Shown here in pieces: positions 1 to 7,165 of a DNA stretch of 32,285 bases. Origin of the DNA: a virus. Location: IMG/VR virus record IMGVR_UViG_3300034109_000192, positions 1 to 32,285 of that record. One strand, 5' to 3'. A program made the position numbers and the translations under genes. The notes under the pieces were generated by a model that did no database searches, was not told where the DNA came from, and worked only from the letters and a program-made list of their open reading frames with translations. Every line of letters begins with the position of its first letter. The stretch's first letter is position 1.

Positions 1-2314
1 CGTCGTCAAACTCAACGAGGTCTTCGCCCTGACGGAGGCGGACACCGGCCCCCTTGAGCGCAGCGACAGACGGCTCGCCCTTCTGGGTGAACATCGCCAA
101 CTGTCCGGCACGACGCAGTTCAGCCGCCCCCGGAGGCGGAGTTTCGACGACCGGCTCAGGCAACGGAGTTGCCCCACGGCGCAGGCGCTCTGCCCCTGAC
201 GGACGCGGAAGTTCACGAGGACCAAACAGCGACAACTGCTGCGGCTCTCTAGCACGCAAAGCCCGTGGTCCCCGTACAGGAACAACCTCAGCGGGCGTCT
301 CGGCAGGAACCATCTGGAGTTGTCGCTGCGCTTCCGCCTGCGCGGTTTCCATCTGTCGCCTCTGGGCAACGGCGCGGTCAAACTCCTGCTGTCGCTGAAG
401 AGCCCGGAACTGGTCCGCTATCTGGGTATCGGGAGGCGGTTGCCGGTCCGTAAACCCCATGCCCGCCGGTGGCGGGGGCGCAAACTGGAACGTCCCTTGG
501 TCAGGACTTACGTCCGTAGCCGGGGGTGTAACCATGGGGGGTGCAAAACTATACGGTCCCGCAGCATTCGGGATGTACAGATTGCCCGGAGCAGAAAGCC
601 CCGGAATCTCGCTTGTCGGACCAACCTGCCCAAACATCTCGCCCTGCGTGCCCGGAGCCTGCACGAACGAAAGACTCGGCGGGGGTTCCGGAGGGAGTGG
701 CAGCCCCGGGAACAATTCCTGCTGCCCGCCACTAGCCGGGCGAGTAGCCGGGGGAATATCCGTAGGGGTCAGAATACTGTACGGCCCAGAAGCGCCCGGG
801 ATGTACATACTCTCGTCAGGCGTCTGAAGACCCGGAACCGGCGCAACTGCCCCGGCAGTCTCAAACAACTCGCCCTGCGTACCAGCGGGGGCGTTTGACG
901 GAATAGCGGGAGTAGTCGACTGTCCGGGGTTGAGAAGATTGACCTCCTCTTTGGAGCGCAGATTAGCGGCACCGCCAAGAGGACCGCCGATTGCAAAGCC
1001 CGCCGCAAACGAGTTGATAAGCCGGTCGACGGACTCCGGCGAAGTGAAGTCCTTCCCGCTCAGTCCGAGGAGGAGGCCTTCCTGACCCGCCTCGGTGGTT
1101 CCTTCAGCCACGCCGCCAGCAGCAAAGCCAACACCGAAACGACGCCCGTACTCAAGCCCACGACGCGTAAGAGAAGTACCGGGAGCCATACGAGCAGGCG
1201 CACCAGCGCCGCTAAGCACGCGCCCGATGAGCAAGTACTCAGGGAGAGTTTCGAGTGCAGCGTACGGAAGCGACCCCGCAAGTGCGGTAAGTCGTGCGGT
1301 AGTGTCATCTGCGGTAGCCCCCGATTCGCGGAGTTCTCCATAGATATCCGCAGCGCCAGTTCCGATGTTCTGAGCAAACGACGCAGTCACAGCGCCAGCG
1401 ATACCCGCCGCCTGACGAAGCACCTTGTCGTCTTTGAGCAACTGCGTCTCAGCAGGAGTGAGCACTTCCTTTGCCACGCTTTTCTGCTTGGCAGCATTGA
1501 TACTCTGGCTCCACGCTTCCCTGCCCAGAGCCGCTCGTTTTGCAGCCGCCAACTTGATTTGGTCCTTGAACGCGGATTTGCCCGCAAGCCCAGCGATAGC
1601 ACCGCCGACAGTACCGGCAGGACCAGTGGCTGAACCTACAGCCGCACCAATGCCAGCCGTAAGCACGGACTCAATCAGGTTCGGTCCCTGCTGCGCGAGG
1701 TTGGCTACGAACCACTCGACTGCGTCGTCCCCCGACTGGATATCAGTGAACTGCCGCTCGAACGGTGCGGTCTTGGCGAGGTCGGCTTCCTGCGCGGCGA
1801 CGATGTTCCCACCGAATTCTTCTGCCCCAGCAAGTTGTAGCCCCCGCCCCACAAGCAGTTGCGTGACGTCCACACCACGACCGAAGTTCTTCCGTGCCAA
1901 CCGGGGGATGCTCGGATTGCGGATGCTGTTGGTGTACTGCCGATACGCTTCGGCGTCGAGCGGGGTATATCCAGCGGGGAGTTGTCCGGTGCCCGGCTGG
2001 TTCAACATCTCCTCAGCCTGCAACGCAGTGGCCGCATCGTCGGCGGCGAAGGAACGCCCCTGCACGAACAGTTCCCCGGTGCCCTCGTTGATACCGATGT
2101 CAGGCGGAGGCGGGGCCAGTTTCGGCATAGTGAACTGGGTGCCAGAAACAAGTTGCTCCCCAAGCGCCTTCATCTCGGCGAGTGACCCGCCGAGATTGTC
2201 GATGCCGATACCCGCCGTCGGAGTGAAGGGGGCGTACGGATTCGGAGCCGGGCCAATGTTCATCTTGCCCAGCGTCGGACTGGCGAATCCAAGACCCGCT
2301 TTAGGCTTTGTCAT
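1..2314 (-). CDS. Large internal/ejected virion protein, C-terminus beyond window
   Basis: The frame is open from ATG 2314 to the left edge (about 771 codons), so the C-terminus is missing. Its start overlaps the stop of the upstream gene as TAATG. Residues about 150-480 are rich in Ala and Gly with hydrophobic stretches. The rest is a low-complexity Pro/Gln-rich linker holding a 46-47 residue tandem repeat and several Q-x-x-L/M-F motifs (QLSLF at 224-238, QLAMF at 89-103). Large proteins of this kind at the end of podoviral structural operons are usually internal or ejected virion proteins. That role is inferred from position and composition; no catalytic domain is visible in the part present. 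Confidence 0.8.
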   Translation of the reverse strand, partial: MTKPKAGLGFASPTLGKMNIGPAPNPYAPFTPTAGIGIDNLGGSLAEMKALGEQLVSGTQFTMPKLAPPPPDIGINEGTGELFVQGRSFAADDAATALQAEEMLNQPGTGQLPAGYTPLDAEAYRQYTNSIRNPSIPRLARKNFGRGVDVTQLLVGRGLQLAGAEEFGGNIVAAQEADLAKTAPFERQFTDIQSGDDAVEWFVANLAQQGPNLIESVLTAGIGAAVGSATGPAGTVGGAIAGLAGKSAFKDQIKLAAAKRAALGREAWSQSINAAKQKSVAKEVLTPAETQLLKDDKVLRQAAGIAGAVTASFAQNIGTGAADIYGELRESGATADDTTARLTALAGSLPYAALETLPEYLLIGRVLSGAGAPARMAPGTSLTRRGLEYGRRFGVGFAAGGVAEGTTEAGQEGLLLGLSGKDFTSPESVDRLINSFAAGFAIGGPLGGAANLRSKEEVNLLNPGQSTTPAIPSNAPAGTQGELFETAGAVAPVPGLQTPDESMYIPGASGPYSILTPTDIPPATRPASGGQQELFPGLPLPPEPPPSLSFVQAPGTQGEMFGQVGPTSEIPGLSAPGNLYIPNAAGPYSFAPPMVTPPATDVSPDQGTFQFAPPPPAGMGFTDRQPPPDTQIADQFRALQRQQEFDRAVAQRRQMETAQAEAQRQLQMVPAETPAEVVPVRGPRALRAREPQQLSLFGPRELPRPSGAERLRRGATPLPEPVVETPPPGAAELRRAGQLAMFTQKGEPSVAALKGAGVRLRQGEDLVEFDD
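515..883 (-). repeat. Two-copy protein-level repeat in the large virion protein
   Basis: Copy A is encoded by 743-883 and copy B by 515-652. Both read GTQGE(L/M)F, then a linker, PGL, a YIP..(A)GPYS segment and PPAT. The copies are diverged at DNA level, so this is an old internal duplication within a disordered linker. Confidence 0.75.
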
Positions 2315-4359
2315 TACTGACCGCCTCGCGCATACGACTGTAGCCCAGCAACCGGCTGAGCCGTCATCACGTTGACTTCCACGCCGTCAATTTTCATAGT
2401 ACGACCCGCCGGATTGTAGGTGTACGGCTGACTGCCGTCCTTCGGCGTAAGCATAACAGTACCGTCGCCAAGGGGCGTAACGGTGTAGCCACGCTGCTTG
2501 AGCATTTCGAGGCCCATCTCAACATTACCCTTAGCCTGTACAACAACAACTTCTCGTACCATTGCCGCTTCCTGAGTAGCCCGGGCCACGGCAATCTTAC
2601 TTCTGGTGTCAACGTCCGCCTCGAACAGTTTTGCATTAGCCGCAGCCGAAGCCTGTTGCATGGCGTCACGGTAAGCTTTGTCAAACGAACCCCGAGCCAT
2701 CTGAGTAACTTGGTCCTCAGTAAGCCCCTGTCGATATGCCTGCCCGTTGACCAACACGTTATACGCCCCATCGCTTCGGGGCTGCACTGCGACCTGCATA
2801 CCAGAGTAGTGACTCCACACAGCGGCTAGCCGCTGGGGTGCCCCGGCAACTTGGAGTTCTTGCAGCCCGAGTTCGCCTTGAAGTCGCATGGCATCGTTGT
2901 CAAGCGACAGGATTTGCTGACGCACCTGCGCGTACTCGTTACCCATACCAGACCGCTGGTACATCTGAGCAAGTCGTACCAACTCACCACGCTGCTGCTG
3001 AGCCACCCGCATATCCTGCGTGAGCGCGTTGATGTCCGGAACGTACCCCGGGGTTGCAGGTGCAGTAGGTGCAGTAGGTGCAGTAGGTGCAGTAGGTGCA
3101 GTAGGTGCAGTAGGTGCAGCAGAGGCTGTCGTTTCCGTGCCGCCTGCCACCGATACCCCAGCGCGTGCTGTATTGGGCCTGCTACCCGTGTACGCGTTTT
3201 GAATCGCCTGCTGAATCATCTCGGCAGAGTAAGGAACCGCCGAGTTCTCCTGCTTAATCATGGCGGTCACAAGTGCTTGTGCGACTTGCGGATTCTGCAT
3301 GTCAACCGGAGTATCGGGGCTCACGCCCAAAGCCTTGGACACGTTCCGGATATAGACGTCCGTCTTGTTCTCGTTCGCGGGCGCATACGTCGTAATCATC
3401 TGCCGGGGAGTCACAAGCCCCCGACTCTGATACGTCATCAACTGGCGCGCCATCGCCCGGATACCGTTCTCCGGCGTGTCGAAGACAAGATAGCCCTTGC
3501 CTGTGTCGTCCTTGGCCTTATCGACGCCAACCATGCCTACCCAGTCATCGCCAGACGGGCGAAGGTTACCGGGGTTGTGGTTGCGGATACCGCGAGGACC
3601 AGACGTCGGGCGCTCAGTAGGAGTGGTAGCGCCAGTAGCAACGCCCGGGGTTATCAGTTCGCTGCCGGTTGCAGTGCCTACCGACCGTCCCGTACGAAGT
3701 TCAAACAACCTACGCCGTTCGTCTCCAGCGGCAAGGTCTTGCTGTTCAGCCTCTGCAACTCCACGGAGGGTTGAGCGGGCATAGCCCATTTTATTGCGAA
3801 CGTCTACAAACCAGCGCGGCGGAACGCCTTTACGAACCAAGGCGTCTTTCACCATATTGGCCGTACGCTCGTCGCGTTTACTGATAGCCAAGGCGTATAC
3901 CGACGTCAAATCGGCTACAGAGGCTACATCTTCGCTCCGCTCTACAAAACTTCTCCGCAAGTCTCTTGGAGCATCGCGCAACCGCGTGTATAGCCCCTCG
4001 TACCCATTATCGACGGGTGCAGTAGGCGCAGGCGGGGTCACACCAGCGCGGGCTCCGTTCGTTTCGCCCGGGAACAGTACTTCCGACGTAGTGGCTTCAC
4101 GCCCAAGTTGCTGCCGTGGTGCAGGAGTCTCAGCAACCGGAGCCTCAATCTGCTGTACATCGACGGGGGAGAACGACCCAAACGCCGGGGCGGGCGCGGT
4201 CGGTACCTCCAGTGAAGTCTGCTCGCGGCGGAGCCGTTCCAGACGATTGCGCTCTTCGATTACCAACTGCTGGTCTCGGGCAACTCGCTCGGCCTGCTCA
4301 GCCGCCCGCATCCGGTTTGCGACGATACCTGCACCGCTAAGGACTTCACCGATTTTCAT
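2314..4359 (-). CDS. Virion protein with peptidoglycan-hydrolase-like domain
   Basis: The protein has 681 residues from ATG 4359. The first 60 residues are a charged, probably coiled-coil segment. A central domain (about residues 255-375) begins RNHNPGNLRPSG and continues through W-x-G, GYLVFDTPENGIRAM and QMITTYAP. This is typical of virion-associated muramidase-like domains that open peptidoglycan during DNA ejection. It is followed by an Ala-Pro-Thr tandem linker and an Ala/Gln-rich C-terminal region. It lies between two other internal-protein-like genes, with 3 bp to the upstream gene and a TAATG overlap with the next. The domain assignment is by motif; catalytic residues were not mapped. 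Confidence 0.75.
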   Translation of the reverse strand: MKIGEVLSGAGIVANRMRAAEQAERVARDQQLVIEERNRLERLRREQTSLEVPTAPAPAFGSFSPVDVQQIEAPVAETPAPRQQLGREATTSEVLFPGETNGARAGVTPPAPTAPVDNGYEGLYTRLRDAPRDLRRSFVERSEDVASVADLTSVYALAISKRDERTANMVKDALVRKGVPPRWFVDVRNKMGYARSTLRGVAEAEQQDLAAGDERRRLFELRTGRSVGTATGSELITPGVATGATTPTERPTSGPRGIRNHNPGNLRPSGDDWVGMVGVDKAKDDTGKGYLVFDTPENGIRAMARQLMTYQSRGLVTPRQMITTYAPANENKTDVYIRNVSKALGVSPDTPVDMQNPQVAQALVTAMIKQENSAVPYSAEMIQQAIQNAYTGSRPNTARAGVSVAGGTETTASAAPTAPTAPTAPTAPTAPTAPATPGYVPDINALTQDMRVAQQQRGELVRLAQMYQRSGMGNEYAQVRQQILSLDNDAMRLQGELGLQELQVAGAPQRLAAVWSHYSGMQVAVQPRSDGAYNVLVNGQAYRQGLTEDQVTQMARGSFDKAYRDAMQQASAAANAKLFEADVDTRSKIAVARATQEAAMVREVVVVQAKGNVEMGLEMLKQRGYTVTPLGDGTVMLTPKDGSQPYTYNPAGRTMKIDGVEVNVMTAQPVAGLQSYARGGQ
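3059..3119 (-). repeat. 9-bp tandem repeat encoding (APT)n
   Basis: Six perfect and one partial unit of GGTGCAGTA (plus-strand reading) encode an Ala-Pro-Thr linker just after the hydrolase-like domain. The unit length is a multiple of three, so copy-number change by slippage keeps the frame. Confidence 0.95.
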
Positions 4360-4362
4360 GGT

Positions 4363-5604
4363 TTACCCTTCCTGCTGCTCTTCGTCGCCAGTGCGACGAG
4401 ACATGTCCCGACCGGTGATAGACCCGAACAAGTCTCCAATATTACCAACGCTACTGTCGCGGCGGTTTGCTCGGTTTGTATACATATTTCCAAGCATAGT
4501 CGATTCACTGATGCTGCTCGGGGCCGAACTCGGCATCAGTTGGAGGCCAACCTGAAGCGCCCCACGACGCCCGCTAACACCCTCGCCATATCCGATATCG
4601 TAGGCAGTGCCGACGTTGCGTGCCGTACCAAGCCGATAGCGCCGCTGCTCCGCAGCCAAACGCGTACCAGTAAGTCCACGGGTGCCTTCGCGTTCAGCCT
4701 GCACACCAGCCAGTCGGGCACGACGAGCCGACTGCAACCCGAAGTACTCGGGGTCAAAGTACTTGGCGCTACCCAGCATATCCTGTGCAGCCTGCAAGCG
4801 CTGATTGAACAGCCCCATGTTAGTTGTACGCAGTTGCTCAAGTTCGGCCCGCTGCTGAGCCAGCAAGGATTCCTCTTCCGCCGAGAGCCCGCTGCCGGCG
4901 ATGTACGAACCGGCAATCTGCCCAGCCGCCCGAAGTGTAAAATCTGCCATTTTCTCCGGGGTAAGTCGTTTGGCTACGGCCTGCCCGAGGTCTGAGGATT
5001 TCATCCGCTGCCAGAGTCCGGGAGACTCCGTAGCCGCCGGAGACGCAGTGGTAGTAGCGCCCTGCGTGGGTTGATTTCCCTGAGTTGCTGCTGCGTCGGA
5101 CAACCCAGCGGTCACGGCCGCTTTAGTTCCTTCCCAAGAGGCATTGGAGCCAACGCTAGTACCACGAGAAGCCTGCACAACCGCTTCTTCTAACGGTACG
5201 GACAGCCCGGCACTGGTAGCGCCAGCGGTAGTTCCGACAGTTGTGGCAGCAGTAGCGGGAGCCGCTACCCCAGCGGCGGGGGCACCTGTAGCACCGACGC
5301 GGGCAACCTCTACGGGAGCATTTCCGGCAGCAGTTCGCGCAGCCGCAAGTTGAGAAGCCTGCGTGTACCCACCGATACCGCCAGAGATAGCACCCGCAAT
5401 AGCCGCTTTTCCTACGTCCCCACCTGTTGCGGCAGCGATTGCCGCGTTACCTGCGGCGTTGACTGCTGCGGACGTAACGGTCATGGCCGCGACCGACCCT
5501 GCCGCTGCTGTGCCTTTAAGTAGCGCTCCGGCGACCGCCGGGGCAAAGTACGCAACCGCGATAGCAGCCGCGACGGTGAGAATCTTTTTTACAGACTTGC
5601 TCAT
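4363..5604 (-). CDS. Internal virion protein, Ala/Gly-rich
   Basis: The protein has 413 residues. The first 100 are hydrophobic and small-residue rich, with a strong hydrophobic segment at about 8-30 preceded by lysines. A linker of Ala, Thr, Gly and Val follows, then a Gln/Arg/Leu-rich helical region (about 215-330) and a charged C-terminus ending EEQQEG. The composition resembles podoviral core or ejection proteins that insert into the envelope. The start is ATG 5604, 7 bp after the acetyltransferase-like gene, and the next gene begins 3 bp after the stop. No enzymatic motif is seen; the role is inferred from position and composition. Confidence 0.7.
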   Translation of the reverse strand: MSKSVKKILTVAAAIAVAYFAPAVAGALLKGTAAAGSVAAMTVTSAAVNAAGNAAIAAATGGDVGKAAIAGAISGGIGGYTQASQLAAARTAAGNAPVEVARVGATGAPAAGVAAPATAATTVGTTAGATSAGLSVPLEEAVVQASRGTSVGSNASWEGTKAAVTAGLSDAAATQGNQPTQGATTTASPAATESPGLWQRMKSSDLGQAVAKRLTPEKMADFTLRAAGQIAGSYIAGSGLSAEEESLLAQQRAELEQLRTTNMGLFNQRLQAAQDMLGSAKYFDPEYFGLQSARRARLAGVQAEREGTRGLTGTRLAAEQRRYRLGTARNVGTAYDIGYGEGVSGRRGALQVGLQLMPSSAPSSISESTMLGNMYTNRANRRDSSVGNIGDLFGSITGRDMSRRTGDEEQQEG

Positions 5605-5611
5605 GGTGACC

Positions 5612-6046
5612 TCAATGGAGGGTCATGCGTACGTAGGCGCAGGACTTGTCAAACCCAAACTTCTTCTGGTAAACCAAGGCCCGCGACTGCGGGGTGTAGG
5701 CGTCGAGAAACTCGACTCTGTTTGCTTTTAGCCACTCGATGATGGAGCGCCAATAGGCGTTCTTGAACTGCACCAGTCGCTTGCCCTTTCCGGCAAGCGC
5801 GATAAGGTCCGCGCCTTTGTGCCCGTTGGCGTCATAGAACTGGAAGGCTAGAGCACAAGATGGCGAGCCGTTGTAGAAGCATACGAAGATAGCCGCCAGC
5901 CCGCCTACCCCCAACTCACGGATGCTCTGCGCGCTCATCTCCTGCCGCGCAATCTCATGACTATCGCAGGCCGAAGCAAACAGCGGTTCCAAATGCGGCC
6001 ACAACTCTTCTACGCGTTGCGGGGTCAGCATTTCAATCGAAAGCAT
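5612..6046 (-). CDS. GNAT acetyltransferase-like virion gene
   Basis: The protein has 144 residues. The start is ATG 6046, preceded by AAGGGAG about 8 nt upstream and lying just past the stop of the previous gene. A longer frame would need a TTG codon inside that gene. The layout fits a small GNAT fold: an early helix after MLTPQRVEELWP, a central strand pair (GGLAAIFVCFYNGSPSCALAF), and a C-terminal part with a helix before VEFLDAYTPQSRALVYQKKFGF, which resembles the family's closing N-x-x-A-x-x-x-Y-x-K-x-G-F pattern. Comparable small GNAT-like proteins occur among podoviral internal proteins. Whether it acetylates anything is unknown. Confidence 0.65.
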   Translation of the reverse strand: MLSIEMLTPQRVEELWPHLEPLFASACDSHEIARQEMSAQSIRELGVGGLAAIFVCFYNGSPSCALAFQFYDANGHKGADLIALAGKGKRLVQFKNAYWRSIIEWLKANRVEFLDAYTPQSRALVYQKKFGFDKSCAYVRMTLH

Positions 6047-6047
6047 C

Positions 6048-6809
6048 TTAGGCTCCCTTGTACTTCTCAACCAGCGAGTCGAAGAACTCTTTACCCTTCA
6101 TGTCGACCACGTGCTTGGGGATGACATACTCACCAGTATGTGCCTCGATGATAACAGGTTTGCTGTCACCTCTCCCCTCTACCTTACCACCCTTTGCCAT
6201 GGAAGGGATAGCCGGGCCCGGAGCAGCGGCAGGTGTACCGCCCTGCATCATGTTCTGTCCACCAGTATCTTGCTGGACGGCGCGCGCAGCGAGGAGTAGC
6301 ACCATGACGATGTTCGGGTCGTACTGGTCCGGAAGGTCCCCGGCGGCAGCGATACCCTGCTGCATGGCAAACTGCTTGACGTACGGATACATCTCCGGAT
6401 TCTGTGCGGCCACCGTCGCCAACTGCACGATGGTATTCAGCTCCTGCTGGGTAAGTTCCCCGGACTGAATCTCCTCCATGATGGCAGTGCGAATCTGCGC
6501 CATCGCCTCGGGGTGCCGAGTAGCGACTTGGTTAATCTGCATTTCCATACCCTTGGCGTCCAAGGGTTTCCCGAGGGCAGGGCCTTGCGCTACTCCAGCC
6601 TGCGGAGGCATTCCCGGGACTGCGCCCGGGGGCACGGGCATACCCTCACCGCCTATGAACCCACCGTCTTGGTACGACGGAAGCATCCCCGCCTGCGGCG
6701 CGGCTAAAACCTCCGGCATCTGCGGAGGCTGGACAGGCGGCATCTGCAATAGACTCGCCAAGGCAGGCGGAAGGTCAAGGCTGTTCGTAGACATAGGCGC
6801 GTTGTTCAT
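6048..6809 (-). CDS. Virion structural protein with C-terminal GEYVIP motif
   Basis: The protein has 253 residues from ATG 6809; an upstream TTG at 6815 is less likely. The N-terminal 85 residues are Pro/Gly/Met-rich and look disordered. A helical region of Gln, Ala and Glu follows (about 90-175), then a Gly-rich linker. The C-terminus contains AHTGEYVIPKHVVDMKG, a closing motif common in phage virion proteins near the tail or internal-protein genes. It is packed between two virion genes with gaps of 1-2 bp. The exact role is unknown. Confidence 0.65.
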   Translation of the reverse strand: MNNAPMSTNSLDLPPALASLLQMPPVQPPQMPEVLAAPQAGMLPSYQDGGFIGGEGMPVPPGAVPGMPPQAGVAQGPALGKPLDAKGMEMQINQVATRHPEAMAQIRTAIMEEIQSGELTQQELNTIVQLATVAAQNPEMYPYVKQFAMQQGIAAAGDLPDQYDPNIVMVLLLAARAVQQDTGGQNMMQGGTPAAAPGPAIPSMAKGGKVEGRGDSKPVIIEAHTGEYVIPKHVVDMKGKEFFDSLVEKYKGA

Positions 6810-6811
6810 AG

Positions 6812-7165
6812 TCAAGCCTTTAGCTGATTGATAAGTGTGTTAAGTGTTTCCCGGATAGCCGCGACGTCGTTAGCAAGAGTCTGGACATTTCCGAGCAGCG
6901 TAGTGTAGTCCTCAATGCTGGGGACCGTAACATTACTGACAGTGTACCCGGCACCCTGAGCAGTGACCTGCCGCATGTTCTGATTCGGTGCAGGTACGAC
7001 ACCAATCTGTCCCTTGAACACCGCTCTACCCGGCTGGTCACCACGGGCCCCGACCATGACCTCAACGTTTTCTTTCAGTGCCGAAATGGCCGCAAACTGC
7101 CATGGGTCAATCCCAGCCTGCGGAACGGCCGGTACTGCACTGAAACGTATGACGTTTTTAGCCAT
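6812..7165 (-). CDS. Small probable virion-associated protein
   Basis: The protein has 117 residues, starting MAKNVIRFSAVPAV. ATG 7165 overlaps the stop of the tail gene as TGATG, implying translational coupling. The middle is beta-like (VFKGQIGVVPAPN) and the last 35 residues form a probable coiled coil with a heptad-like pattern (IEDYTTLLGNVQTLANDVAA). I do not recognise the family. The position suggests a small structural or assembly component of the tail or internal core. Confidence 0.6.
   Translation of the reverse strand: MAKNVIRFSAVPAVPQAGIDPWQFAAISALKENVEVMVGARGDQPGRAVFKGQIGVVPAPNQNMRQVTAQGAGYTVSNVTVPSIEDYTTLLGNVQTLANDVAAIRETLNTLINQLKA

Noticed and set aside
1425-2375. Plus-strand frame of 316 codons
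   Set aside because: It is opposite the large virion protein, whose frame stays open from 2314 to the left edge with internal repeats; the plus frame is Ser/Ala/Cys-rich without motif.
3059-3119. Short regular repeats as a CRISPR array
   Set aside because: They are 9-bp units with no spacers, inside a coding frame.
5640-5660. TTGACA on the minus strand near 5647
   Set aside because: It is inside the acetyltransferase-like coding region and no matching -10 box or RNA evidence is visible.
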